Source of the DNA: Xenopus tropicalis
Taxonomy: Eukaryota > Chordata > Amphibia > Anura > Pipidae
Direction: 5' to 3'
Length of the DNA stretch: 64,000 nt
NCBI RefSeq assembly: GCF_000004195.4
Contig: NC_030681.2
Coordinates: forward strand, 139,930,006-139,994,005
Shown here: positions 47,067 to 57,734 of the stretch, in pieces
How the letters are laid out: each line of letters opens with the position of its first letter
How positions within the stretch are numbered: position 1 is the first letter of the stretch
Program-made: the position numbers and the translations under genes
Notes under the pieces: model-generated
The model's input: only the letters and a program-made list of their open reading frames with translations
Database searches by the model: none
Told to the model about the DNA's origin: nothing

Positions 47067-47208
47067 TACTAGTGGTTGTATATATAGTGTATATATGTGA
47101 GTGTATAGATTGGTAGGTGTGGGTTAAGTGTGCTGGGTTTACTTGGATGGGTTGAACTTGATGGACACTGGTCTTTTTTCAACCCTATGTAACTATGTAA
47201 CTATGTAA
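44586..47208 (+). mobile_element. CR1/L2-type LINE, 5'-truncated, frame intact
   Basis: It starts abruptly in the endonuclease domain next to AGTAGCTGCAT of the array and ends with AACTATGTAACTATGTAA, a short tandem terminal repeat typical of CR1/L2-clade elements (no poly(A)). Array words AAATAGTAGCTGCAT before and AAATTGTAGCTGCAT after could be its target duplication, but the repetitive host prevents certainty. The 3' UTR is about 140 bp and contains GGTTGAACTTGATGG. Confidence 0.9.
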
Positions 47209-47213
47209 AAAAT

Positions 47214-47993
47214 ATAAATTGTAGCTGCATATAAATTTTTGCATATAAATAGTAGCTGCATATAAATAGTAGCATATAAATAGTGCATAGAAATAGTAGC
47301 ATATATATAGTAGCATATAATTAGTAGCATATAAATAGTAGCATATAAATAGTAGCTGCATATAAATAGTGCATTTAAATAGTGCATATAAATAGTAGCT
47401 GCATATAAATAGTAGCATATATATAGTAGCATATAATTAGTAGCTTATTAATAGTAGCTGCATATAAATAGTAGCATATAAATAGTGCATATAAATAGTA
47501 GCTGCATATAAATAGTAGCATTTAAATAGTGCGTATTAATAGTAGCTGCATATAAATGTAGCATATAAATAGTAGCTGCATATAAATAGTAGCTGCATAT
47601 AAATAGTGCATATAAATAGTAGCATATATAAAGTAGCATATAATTAGTAGCATATAAATAGTAGCATATATTTAGAAGCATTTAAATAGTAGCTGCATAT
47701 AAATAGTAGCATATAAATAGTAGCTGCATATAAATAGTAGCTGCATATAAATAGTAGCATATAAAAAGTGCATATAAATAGTAGCATATATATAGTAGCA
47801 TATAAATAGTAGCTGCATATAAATAGTAGCATATAAAAAGTGCATATAAATAGTAGAATATAAATAGTGCATGTAAATAGTAGCTGCATATAAATAGTAA
47901 CTGCATATAAATAGTAGCATATAAATAGTAACTGCATATAAATAGTAGCATATAAATAGTAGCATATAAATAGTGCATATAAATAGTAGTCGC
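47214..47993. repeat. AT-rich satellite array, block 3
   Basis: Continuation of the 13/14/17-bp units with more variants (TTTAAATAG, CATGTAAATAG, AGTAACTGC). Minus-strand frames are artefacts. Confidence 0.95.
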
Positions 47994-48262
47994 TAGTGAT
48001 GAGCAAAACTGTTCCGTTTTGCTTTGCCTAAAAAATTCACAAATCTTTTAAAAGATCCGTGAAACGGGAAAAAAATTGCAAAACGGCGAAAATGTTGTGC
48101 GGCAAAAACAATTGTCACCAGCGACTATTCTTTTTTGATGCCTGCGATAATTTTTGGACGTGCGATTAATTTTTCCATCCGTTTCGTGAAACAATCCGCC
48201 AATGGTGTAACACGGAAATTTGCTGCAAATCCATGCCTGGCGAAACATTTCACCCATCACTA
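47994..48262. mobile_element. Ac-type hAT MITE inside the AT-rich array
   Basis: It begins TAGTGATGAGCAAAACTG and ends CACCCATCACTA. The flanks GTAGTCGC (47986-47993) and GTAGCCGC (48263-48270) match at 7 of 8. Confidence 0.88.
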
Positions 48263-48335
48263 GTAGCCGCATATAAATAGTTGTGCGAATAAACGCATGC
48301 CATGTTAGCCATACATGCCAATACTTGAGGAAAAT

Positions 48336-49067
48336 TAGTTTCTCTCATGAAAGGTACCAGGGCACATAGTGTCCCTCATGAAAGGTACCAGGGCACATAG
48401 TGTCTCTCATGAAAGGTAACGGGGCACATAATGTCTCTCATGAAAGGTACCAGGGCACATAGTGTCTCTCATGAAAGGTAACAGGGCACATAGTGTCTCT
48501 CATGAAAGGTAACGGGGCACATAATGTCTCTCATGAAAGGTAACGGGGCACATAGTGTCTCTCATGAAAGGTACCGGGGCACATAGTGTCTCTCATGAAA
48601 GGTAACGGGGCACATAGTGTCTCTCATGAAAGGTACCGGGGCACATAGTGTCTCTCATGAAAGGTACCAGGGCACATAGTGTCTCTCATGAAAGGTACCA
48701 GGGCACATAGTGTCTCTTATAAAAGGTACCAGGGCACATAGTGTCTCTTATGAAAGGTACCAGGGCACATAGTGTCTCTTATAAAAGGTACCAGGGCACA
48801 TAGTGTCTCTTATGAAAGGTACCAGGGCACATAGTGTCTCTTATGAAAGGTACCAGGGCACATAGTGTCTCTTATGAAAGGTACCAGGGCACATAGTGTC
48901 TCTCATGAAAGGTACCAGGGCACATAGTGTCTCTCATGAAAGGTACCAGGGCACATAGTGTCAATCATGAAAGGTACCAGGGCACATAGTGTCTCTTATG
49001 AAAGGTACCAGGGCACATAGTGTCTCTTATGAAAGGTACCAGGGCACATAGTGTCTCCATGAAAGGT
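48336..49067. repeat. 31-bp minisatellite, right block
   Basis: About 24 units of TCTCTCATGAAAGGTACC plus GGGGCACATAGTG, 31 bp each. A sub-cluster at about 48710-48900 carries TCTCTTAT variants, some alternating TATAAAAGG/TATGAAAGG, pointing to duplication of a two-unit block. Confidence 0.96.
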
Positions 49068-49210
49068 TGTTATTGTTCCCTGAAAAGTTCGAGTTTTTCG
49101 AAAATAACTCCCATAATTTGTTATTTATTAATGCTTAGTTAACTTCCTTTTGTCAAAAAAATATTTGCGGGTTTGATCTGTTGAGTACCATTGAGTCCTA
49201 TGGAGGCTTA
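49068..49210. other. Unassigned spacer
   Basis: A short AT-rich stretch with GAAAAGTTCGAGTTTTTCG near its start. No feature can be supported. Confidence 0.4.
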
Positions 49211-49719
49211 GGGGCCCATTTTCTTACTCACGAACGGGCCGAATGCGTCCGATTGCGTTTTTTTCGTAATGATCGGTATTTTGCGATTTTTTCGGAAAAT
49301 TATTGCGACTTTTTCGTTACCAATATGATTTTTGCGGAAAAACGCGAGTTTTTCGTAGCCATTACGAAAGTTGCGATTTTTTTGTAGCGTTAAAACTTGC
49401 GCAAAAAGTTGCGATTTTTTCGTAGTGTTAAAACTTGCGCAAAACGTCGCGCCTTTTAAGTTTTAACGATACGAAAAAAGCGCAACTTTTCGCGCAAGTT
49501 TTAACGCTACGAAAAAATCGCAACTTTTGGAATGGCTACGAAAAACTCGCGTTTTTTCGCGCAAATCGTATTGGTAACGAAAAAGTCACGATAATTTCCG
49601 AAAAGTCGTAAAGGCGCCGAAAAAATCGCAAAAAATACGAAAAAGTCGCAAAATGTTCGTTTTCCAATCGGAATTTTTCCAATTCGGATTCGAAATCGTG
49701 TCTTAGTAAATCAGCCCCT
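49211..49719. mobile_element. Foldback MITE, long GGGGCCCATTT copy
   Basis: The left end is GGGGCCCATTTTCTTACTC and the right end TTAGTAAATCAGCCCC, flanked by TA. The body is a 500-bp imperfect palindrome centred near 49465. It is very similar throughout to the copy at 63045-63552, including the asymmetric GGCCCATTT left end, so the two share a recent common source. Confidence 0.88.
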
Positions 49720-49859
49720 TAGTATAGAGGAATAGAATAGTCAGTGACATCCTGTCCTTCAAGGACAAGTTAATCCCCTCATTGTTTTCAGTTTCACCTA
49801 GTTCAAGGGGAACTTTATCCCCTCATTGGTTTCAGTTTTACCCACTTTGAAACTTTAAC

Positions 49860-49960
49860 ACATTTTTGCCTTTTCGCCAATTTTTCGCCATTTCGTGAAT
49901 CTTTTCAAAGATTCCCAAATTTTTCGGCGAAGCGAAATAGGACAGATTCGCTCATCACTA
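49860..49960. mobile_element. Right-end fragment of Ac-type hAT MITE
   Basis: It carries TTTTCAAAGATTC, CGGCGAAGCGAAA and the terminal ATTCGCTCATCACTA. The left part is absent. Confidence 0.75.
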
Positions 49961-51001
49961 CTGCCAAGATTTACATTTTTAATAAAAAAATATACATATA
50001 GAAAAAGAAAACATTGGATGCCATTTGGGACGTCCATCTTGCAACCGGCACTCAGGCGTAGGAAGCACAATAACAGCCGCAATTGTATCTGGGAAGCAGA
50101 TTTATTCAGCCTCCGCTGAGAGCCATGGAGCAATTTTATAGCTATGACAGTTCCTATTTAAAAGCCTCTTTTCAAAGTAATTGATCTTAAAGCTGATGAA
50201 ATATAGTTATTTTCAAACCATCACACAATATTATGCAATATACAGTAAATTCCTTCAAATCCCTCTTTTTTTTGCAAAAAAAAAATAACATTTGTCATAA
50301 TTCATACTGTTTCCTGAATGCCTTTATAGAATATACAGACGCAATAATAAAATGTTATTTTCGACGCCTAAAGTCCTCGCCGTATTTCTGAGGCTTTTCC
50401 TATTTATTGTAATACTGAACATCTTTTTTTTTTTTTAACATAAACCCTTGATAACAGCATTTTCTCCTTTAATACCCCATTGTAGGAAAGGCACTAATCT
50501 AGTGAAGGGATTTATTGAAGTACCGGTAATGTATGTATTAAAAGAAATAAAAAATAATATTGTGCCAAGTGGAAGAAAGTGTTTGGAGAGGTTACAGCCC
50601 GCCTTGATTCAACCTTACTGAATGGAAGGGAGAATATAGTCATTATCTCTTATTGATAGACGCGGCAATATCATAGGTTTCCCGAATTATAAATGGAAAC
50701 CCAGAGGTGCAATAAAACAAGCACATCAAGAAGAGGAAAGCCCCAGTGATTGGATACACAGCAAGTAGCTTAATCGCACCCCTGATGCATGAGATTAGCA
50801 GGTTTAGTGCCCACACATACACATTGCTATGCAGTCACTTAGGCTAAATAAACCCATCTCATTCTGCTGCTCTATAGCAATATGTAAGTTGTTTCAGAGA
50901 AAGGCAAGCAAACTCCCAGGCAGATAAATACCATTGCAGCCGTACATGGTTGAAAAAACGTTCCTGGCTGACCCCAAAAGGACAAATGGGTTGCTTATTG
51001 G
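49961..51001. other. Unassigned non-coding sequence
   Basis: No gene or repeat family is recognised. Confidence 0.4.
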
Positions 51002-51009
51002 ATCAATAA

Positions 51010-51196
51010 TAGTAGTGAGCAAATCTGTCCTGGCAAAAATGGCAAAAAAATTGTTGCCCGCGTCAAAAACATTTGACGTACGTGTAACCAAAAATGATGC
51101 ATGTCATAAAGAAAGTAGTGTGTGGCATTTTTTTTGATGCACGCGGCAATTTTTTGTTGCAAATCCATGCCTGGCTAATTATTTTGCCAATCACTA
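51010..51196. mobile_element. Ac-type hAT MITE, short
   Basis: It begins TAGTAGTGAGCAAATCTG and ends TGCCAATCACTA. The flanks ATCAATAA (51002-51009) and ATCAATAC (51197-51204) match at 7 of 8, with T and A at positions 2 and 7. Confidence 0.85.
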
Positions 51197-51265
51197 ATCA
51201 ATACATGTTAATTAGTCAACAAATCACAATTATATGTGACCTTTCATTCTAGAAAGGCATCCAAC

Positions 51266-51482
51266 TAGTGATGAGCTAATCTGTCGGCAAAAAATTTGCG
51301 AATCTTTTAAAAGATTCACGAAACGGAGAAAAATGTACGAAATGGCAAAAATGGTGCACACCCAAAAAATGTTTTTGACGCAACAATTATTTGTCACACA
51401 CCATATTTTTCCACAGCCCATTTCACAAAAAGTGGAAATTTGCCGCAAATCCATGCCTGGTGAATAATTTCACCCACCACTA
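51266..51482. mobile_element. Ac-type hAT MITE
   Basis: It begins TAGTGATGAGCTAATCTG and ends CACCCACCACTA. The exact 8-bp duplication CATCCAAC lies at 51258-51265 and 51483-51490. It lies only about 60 bp from the previous copy. Confidence 0.88.
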
Positions 51483-52471
51483 CATCCAACTCAACTCAAA
51501 GCAAAACTCTACTGGCAAATTCTCCCTCACTTGGAGATGGGGAATTCTATAAACTCACTGTATGTATAGGAACATCTACTGTGGTTATCCTCCACCTTGT
51601 CTTGTTACCTGCTCCCACACTGTATATACCCCACTTGTTCTATTCCCTTTAGAGCACCCCTGTTTTAATGACTACAAACTCAGCTGACCAAGCCTTATCA
51701 CTGACAAAGGATAAAGACTTTTTTTATTTCTATCAATCACGTTCATGGCTTTGTGCAAAATCACTTAGGGGCATATTTACCAAAATTCAAGTATGAATGT
51801 TTCCTTTTTTATTAAAAAATATCCAAATATAAAAAGTGCAAACAAATAATAACGTGGAACATATAGGAATAAGAATATGAATACCTCAAAATCCTCATTT
51901 TCATACGAATTATAAACCTCTGAAACCTCAACAGCTCCTGTTGACTTCTACATAACCTCCCCAGCTTTTAGATGGTGTAGTTTAAAAAGAATTTCTTTAA
52001 ATTACCAATTTTTTTGCACTAAAAAGTTTGATTCAGGGAAATTAAAAAAAAAATCAATATTGATAAATATTGCTGGATATATAAATAATTTTGCACAATT
52101 TACTAACATGTATTTATGAGAAAAAAAATGCCAAATCACGCTACCTTACATGTTTCATGATGCCATAGAAGTCAATGGAAAGAGCATCAGGAACATTCAA
52201 GCAAGCTGAACATTTTTTGCTGCGATTTTGCCCCAGACACATTTTATCTGCTTGCTTGAAAATGCATGGAAAAACGATTTCATGATTTTTTGTAAATGTG
52301 TCGTAAATGCATGTAAAAAATTGCAGCAAATATCTGGGTTAGTTGTGAATAGTTGCAATATTTTCTGCAACTGTGTCATGAATTTTGAGAAATGTGCTTC
52401 TCATTGTTAAGGTGCAAAAGTTACATACGGGTACGTACAAACAGCCATGAAGTTTATAATTTAACAACAAT
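51483..52471. other. Unassigned sequence with AT-rich foldback fragments
   Basis: 51765-52130 begins TAGGGGCATATTTACCAAAA and resembles the AT-rich foldback family of 36796-37191. 52140-52400 holds mirrored GCAAATGTGTCG/TTGCAGCAAAT-type words. No gene is present. Confidence 0.4.
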
Positions 52472-52570
52472 TAGTGATGAGCAAATTTTTTCACCAGGGA
52501 TGGATTTGCAGCAAAATTCCACATTTCGCCATTGGCGAATTGTCTTGTGAAACTTCTGCAAAATGTTGTG
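52472..52570. mobile_element. Left-end fragment of Ac-type hAT MITE
   Basis: It begins TAGTGATGAGCAAATTT and contains CCATTGGCGAATTG. The right end is missing. Confidence 0.7.
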
Positions 52571-52697
52571 CATAAAGCCCCATTCATTAAAGGTACCTGT
52601 GTCAAAATGCCCTCTTTGCATTTCTTTATAGTTTTGCTTCCAGCTTCCACATGGATTCTGTTCAGAATCATGTGCTGCTGCCCCTATTGGAGTAGAG

Positions 52698-52981
52698 CAG
52701 GAGCCCCCAGTCAAGTATAAAAAGACTTGGGGAGCAACACAAGCACAATAAAAGTTCATGGAGGTGCCAAATAAGGGCTGTGATTGGCTATTAGGCAGTC
52801 TCTATGCATCCTATCAGCTTACAGGGGCTTTATTTTGTAGGAAATCTTGTTTTTATTCAACCAAAACTTGCCCCCAAGTCAGGAATTTAAAAATAACTCC
52901 CTGGTTTGGGGGCACTGAGAGCAATATCCAAGGGGTTGGGGAGCAACATGTTGCCCCTGAGCCACTGGTTGGGGATCACTG
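52698..52981 (+). mobile_element. Buster-type hAT MITE with exact target duplication
   Basis: It begins CAGGAGCCCCCAGTC and ends GGTTGGGGATCACTG. The exact 8-bp duplication GAGTAGAG lies at 52690-52697 and 52982-52989, with TA at positions 4-5. Confidence 0.92.
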
Positions 52982-52989
52982 GAGTAGAG

Positions 52990-53600
52990 GAAGCCACCGG
53001 TTGGTAGTACCAGGGTTCCCTCTGCGCCCTGTGTTCATAGGTGCAGCACACATGCATCTTAAGAATTGGCTGCTAAACAACAACATTATGTCAACTGGAC
53101 TTGGAAAACTTTCAGCACAGTTGTATCCCAGTGCAGTTACATAAATTATGATGCATCGGCCTCAATTGTGTTGGGTGCAACTCCCCCAGCATTCTGGGAA
53201 AAAAACACGGAACTATGGGAAAAGAAACATGATGTAAATGACTCCTTATAGTCTTTTTATCATTTTATAATACTTTTACATAAAAAACAAAAAACAGCAT
53301 GGCGTAAACCTCTGGGAGGTATTGTACAATATTATGTGGAATGTGTCCACATTAAAGGGGCTCTGAATTGAACTTTCCATTACAAGGACAATTCTTTCAT
53401 CAAGTTCTCATAGACTGAACAGATAGATACCATAAAAGCCAGCATAGGGAATTCCACCCTATTACCATAATTATACAGAAAGTATAGGTCAAAATTCACT
53501 TTTATTTCAACTAGTCCAACCTCTGGACTTGATAGACAAAAGTACAACATGGCAATTTCTGCTCCGGTTCTGTTTATTCTAGTTCTTTGCAAGAAAGCAG
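52990..53600. other. Unassigned non-coding sequence
   Basis: GTTGGGTGCAACTCCCCCAGC near 53170 resembles unclassified dispersed sequence at 18650 and 16340. No gene is seen. Confidence 0.35.
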
Positions 53601-53790
53601 AGCAACTACAGTCTCCTGTGTATCCATAGTATGTAGGAAGTATGATGAAGCACCCAATGGTGCGAAACGCATTAGGAGAGTGGGTACCATGAGGCATTGG
53701 GATGTACCTTTCCATTTGGTATAGTATGTTTTGTTTTTTGATTTTTTGTGTTTAAATTCTGAGCCAATAAATGGTTGTGTATTTCACTGA
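53601..53790 (+). repeat. Single-arm hammerhead-bearing repeat
   Basis: It shares TGGTATAGTATG, ACCATGAGGCA and GGGATGTACCTTTCC-like words with the arms at 32820-33262. An AATAAATGG segment follows at about 53767. It is not visibly paired with an inverted copy. Confidence 0.6.
53642..53680 (+). ncRNA. Hammerhead-ribozyme-like motif, decayed
   Basis: ATGATGA (53642-53648; C3 to A) is followed by one extra base, then GCACC (53650-53654) paired with GGTGC (53659-53663) over CAAT, and GAAA (53664-53667). ACGCAT (53667-53672) is one transition away from the self-complementary ACGCGT, consistent with CpG decay. Helix I is degraded. The core changes make activity unlikely. Confidence 0.5.
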
Positions 53791-54594
53791 TCAGTGTGTT
53801 TAATGAATGGTTTGTAGGAAGGGCGTACCTGTGCGAGTGACGGCACGTTGTGGTTCTTTGTCTGTATCAAGGCCATTGCCAAGTGCAGGTCTCATACCTC
53901 AGCTGCTACTATACATGAGCTCCAATATTCCATTACAAAGCTTTCAGCTTTTATTGAAGGTTAAAACAATTATAACACTTTACTATAACATGCATCATGC
54001 CCTTTCACTAAGGCTTTTATTTTCTTCTACTTATGCACCATGAAATATTTTATTCTCTCAACCCCAAATTGCCCTGGATATCACAGAGAATAATACAACA
54101 GCAGGAGTAAGTGGAAACTGTGATTTTAACAAGCTCTTGTCCTTGAGGGATGTATGACTCTCACATACTCAAAATATATAGTCAGAGAAAGCAATAAACA
54201 ATAATAAAGGACCAAAGTAGTGACATCACAAACCAGATGGTAATTTATGAAGCAGAAAACATGAGGCGTAAGTATTTTTATACAACGAAATACAGGAAGG
54301 ACAATCAGGATGACATTAAAGTCCATCTGGATAGTAAGGGTGTGGAAATGCTGATTTGGTCCAGTACAATACATTTAATATGGGGCAGGGGATCTAATTT
54401 AGTGACTGTAACTTTGATAATGTTACTGCTGCACTAATTGGCTGGTTAGACACGGAACAAACATGTTCAGACAACTTGGCACATCACTGGCATGATAGGG
54501 ACAACCAATAGAAGGTTGAGGCTCCACAGACTGTCAAATGATTGAACTGATAGTCTGGCAAGCAAAGATAAGATACTGTATGTATATATAACTA
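53791..54594. other. Unassigned non-coding sequence
   Basis: No gene or repeat family is recognised. Confidence 0.4.
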
Positions 54595-56442
54595 CAGGTA
54601 TGGGACCTGTTATCCAGAATGCTCAGGACCTGGGATCTTTCTGTAATTTGGATTTCCTTACCTTAAGTCTACTAAAAAATCATTTAAAAATCATTTAAAC
54701 CCAATAGGCTTGTTAAAGGTGGCCATACACGAGGCGATTTCGCTCGTTGTGCGATGAACGATTATATCGACAAACGATCGTATGGCGATCGAGTTCCCAT
54801 ACGATATGCCATCCACGGGCAACGATAATTCGGGAAAGATTTTGTCGCATCATTATCGTAAAATACCTACGATCGTACATCTACGTACGATCGATGTCGT
54901 TGCTAGCAATCGTGACATGCGCAGAGAACAATCGTTGAAAGACAAATGTCTGACACTCACACCAACTGGCAGATTTTATCGTTAAACGACCAAAATTTTT
55001 AAACCTGGCCGATCGATTTTGGGGACGATAATGTCGGCTCGTTTAGTGGCCCGACGATCGTTCGTACACCACCAACTATACGATAACTTAACGATAGCAT
55101 CGGATCGTTCGGGAATCGGTCGTTTGTAAGTAAAAAATCGGTCCGTGTATGGCCACCTTTAGCCTCCAATAAGGATTAATTATATCTTAGTTAGGATCAA
55201 GTACAGGTACTGTTTTATTATTAGAGAAAAGGGAATCATTTAACCATGAAATAAACCCAATAGGGCTGTTCTGCCCCCAATAAGGATTATTTATATCTTA
55301 GTTGGGATCAAGTACAGGTACTGTTTTATTATTACAGAGAAAAGGGAATCATTTAACCATTAAATAAACCCAATAGGGCTGTTCTGTCCCCAATAAGGGG
55401 TAATTATATCTTAGTTGGGATCAAGTACAGGTACTGTTTTATTATTACAGAGAAAAGGGAATAATTTAACCATTAAATAAACCCAATAGGGCTGTTCTGT
55501 CCCCAATAAGGGGTAATTATATCTTAGTTGGGATCAAGTACAGGTACTGTTTTATTATTACAGAAAAAAGGGAATCATTTAACCATGAAATAAACCCAAT
55601 AGGGCTGTTCTGCCCCAATAAGGGGTAATTATATCTTAGTTGGGATCAAGTACAGGTACTGTTTTATTATTACAGAGAAAAGGGAATCATTTAACCATGA
55701 AATAAACCCAATAGGGCTGTTCTGCCCCCAATAAGGGGTAATTATATCTTAGTTGGGATCAAGTACAGGTACTGTTTTATTATTACAGAGAAAAGGGAAT
55801 CATTTAACCATGAAATAAACCCAATAGGGCTGTTCTGCCCCCAATAAGGGGTAATTATATCTTAGTTGGGATCAAGTACAGGTACTGTTTTATTATTACA
55901 GAGAAAAGGGAATCATTTAACCATGAAATAAACCCAATAGGGCTGTTCTGCCCCCAATAAGGATTATTTATATCTTAGTTGGGATCAAGTACAGGTACTG
56001 TTTTATTATTACAGAGAAAAGGGATTCATTTAACCATGAAATAAACCCAATAGGGCTGTTCTGCCCCCAATAAGGATTATTTATATCTTAGTTGGGATCA
56101 AGTACAGGTACTGTTTTATTATTACAGAGAAAAGGGAATCATTTAACCATGAAATAAACCCAATAGGGCTGTTCTGCCCCCAATAAGGGGTAATTATATC
56201 TTAGTTGGGATCAAGTACAGGTACTGTTTTATTATTACAGAGAAAAGGGAATCATTTAACCATGAAATAAACCCAATAGGGCTGTTCTGCCCCAATAAGG
56301 GGTAATTATATCTTAGTTGGGATCAAGTACAAGGTACTGTTTTATTATTACAGAGAAAAAGGAAATCATTTTTAAAAGTTAGAATTATTTGCTTATAATG
56401 GAGTCTATGGGAGATGGCCTTTCCGTAATTCAGAACTTTCTG
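54595..56442. mobile_element. Foldback element with largest 113-bp array, interrupted
   Basis: It begins CAGGTATGGGACCTG after TA. About eleven 113-bp units follow. The right arm (GGAGATGGCCTTTCCG) is present, but the terminal CCCATACCTG is lost at about 56442. A second element (54716-55158) sits in the first unit. Two units share the variant CAATAAGGATTATTTATATC (about 55275 and 55960-56090), marking block duplication. Confidence 0.9.
54716..55158. mobile_element. AAGGTGGCCATACACG foldback element, TTA-flanked
   Basis: The inverted termini AAGGTGGCCATACACG and CGTGTATGGCCACCT are flanked by TTA (54713-54715 and 55159-55161). This suggests PIF/Harbinger. The 443-bp body is rich in CGATCG/ACGAT words mirrored around its centre. 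Two frames across it (54747-54985) are palindrome by-products. Confidence 0.82.
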
Positions 56443-56447
56443 TGAAA

Positions 56448-56735
56448 GAAAACCTGCAACTTTTTTGAATTGTCGCTACCAAAACTTCTACTTTTTACTG
56501 TCAAATTGTCTCACAAAAAAAACTATTCGAAACCTCCAAAGTTTTGAGAAACAAGAAGGATGTTCAGGGAAAGGGACCTCTGCCACTGATTTCTACATGA
56601 TCTCGGCAAGTTTTAGCTGGTGAATTCGGATGCATAGTAAATGTCTAAAAAATTGTGACTTTTTTTTCCGCGACTTTTAGCACTATAAATCCAAATAAAA
56701 AAATCAGACGGTTAGTAAATAGAAGAAAAAGAATA
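56448..56735. repeat. AT-rich foldback fragment
   Basis: It contains TTCTACATGATCTCGGCAAG and GGTTAGTAAAT, shared in order with 36796-37191. It replaces the lost right end of the preceding element. Confidence 0.5.
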
Positions 56736-57056
56736 ATGCAAGAAAGTACAACCCATGGAGTTTGTTTGTAACCTTTATTGTGAATCATATAAGTGAATCA
56801 GTCAGCAACATTTGATAAAACAAGGTTCCATATAGATCCAAAAGAAGCACACAATAGCTAAAGTATAACATTGATCTTTCATATCTGGCAGGATTTAACC
56901 TGTAGTGTGCAGCCCAGTTTTGGCTAATTGTTTATTGAAAACTCCTAAGGCAACTGGGGGAAAGGACAGAGGTCAACAACACAATCAATAAATAGAATTT
57001 GAAATTTCCCTGAGTCGGCTTTCAGTTTCTAACTAGGCATGTATGTAAATCTGCAT
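56736..57056. other. Unassigned non-coding sequence
   Basis: No feature is recognised. Confidence 0.35.
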
Positions 57057-57194
57057 TTAAAGAAACAGTAACACCAAAATATAAAAGTGCAGACAAGTAT
57101 TTACAGTAAGGGGCACTGTTGCCCTGCACTGGTACAACTACTATAGTTTATATAAAGAGAGCTGCTTTGTAGCCATGGAGGCAGCCTTTCAAGG

Positions 57195-57734
57195 CAGGGT
57201 TGGACAGGGGGGTGCAGAGCCCACTGGGGCCTGCATTACATTATTACATTAACATTTATTTATAAAGCGCCAACATATCCCGCAGCGCTGTACAATAAGT
57301 GGGTTACATACATTGGACATACAGAGTAACATATAAAGCAACCAATAACCGATACAAGAGGTGAAGAGAACCCTGCCCAAAAGAGCTTACAATCTACAAG
57401 GAGACATACAGAGTAACATATAAAGCAATCAATAACCGATACAGGAGGTGAAGAGAGCCCTGCCCAAAAGAGCTTACAATCTACAAGATCTGCACCCCCC
57501 AAAGTGCCCCCTTCGGCTGCGTCACCCGCACCCACCACAGGGGCCTCCACTGTGCCCCCCCAACCCCCTTCAGGGACTCCCACCACTCACCCGATGTCCT
57601 TCCCTGACCGTGCGTAAGTGAAACGCGTCAGGCGAGGACATCGGTAGCTGGGGAAGCAGCAACAGGGTTCGGGTCTGGGCCACTGGGGCCCACTGGGTTT
57701 TTTCCCGGGGTCCCGGTGGCCCAGTCCGACCCTG
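57195..57734. mobile_element. hAT-like MITE nested in the Kolobok MITE
   Basis: The termini CAGGGTTGGAC and GTCCGACCCTG are inverted. The flanks TTTCAAGG and TTCAAAGG agree at 6 of 8 positions. GC-rich interior. It contains a further insertion (57238-57486) and, at 57590-57648, a long hairpin with a GAAACGCGTC core. Confidence 0.7.
57238..57486 (-). repeat. Interspersed repeat with 87-bp units, nested
   Basis: The same sequence as 16917-17305 (AACATTTATTTATAAAGCGCC, CGCAGCGCTGTACAATAAG), here with two 87-bp units. It lies inside the hAT-like MITE. Confidence 0.85.

Noticed and set aside
48336..49067. Regular 31-bp repeats resembling a CRISPR array
   Set aside because: There are no unique spacers; the whole period is repeated. 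The context is a vertebrate genome without cas genes.
54747..54985. Two overlapping basic ORFs rich in Arg
   Set aside because: They lie in a palindromic foldback element with TTA flanks, and the CGATCG-type words explain the composition.
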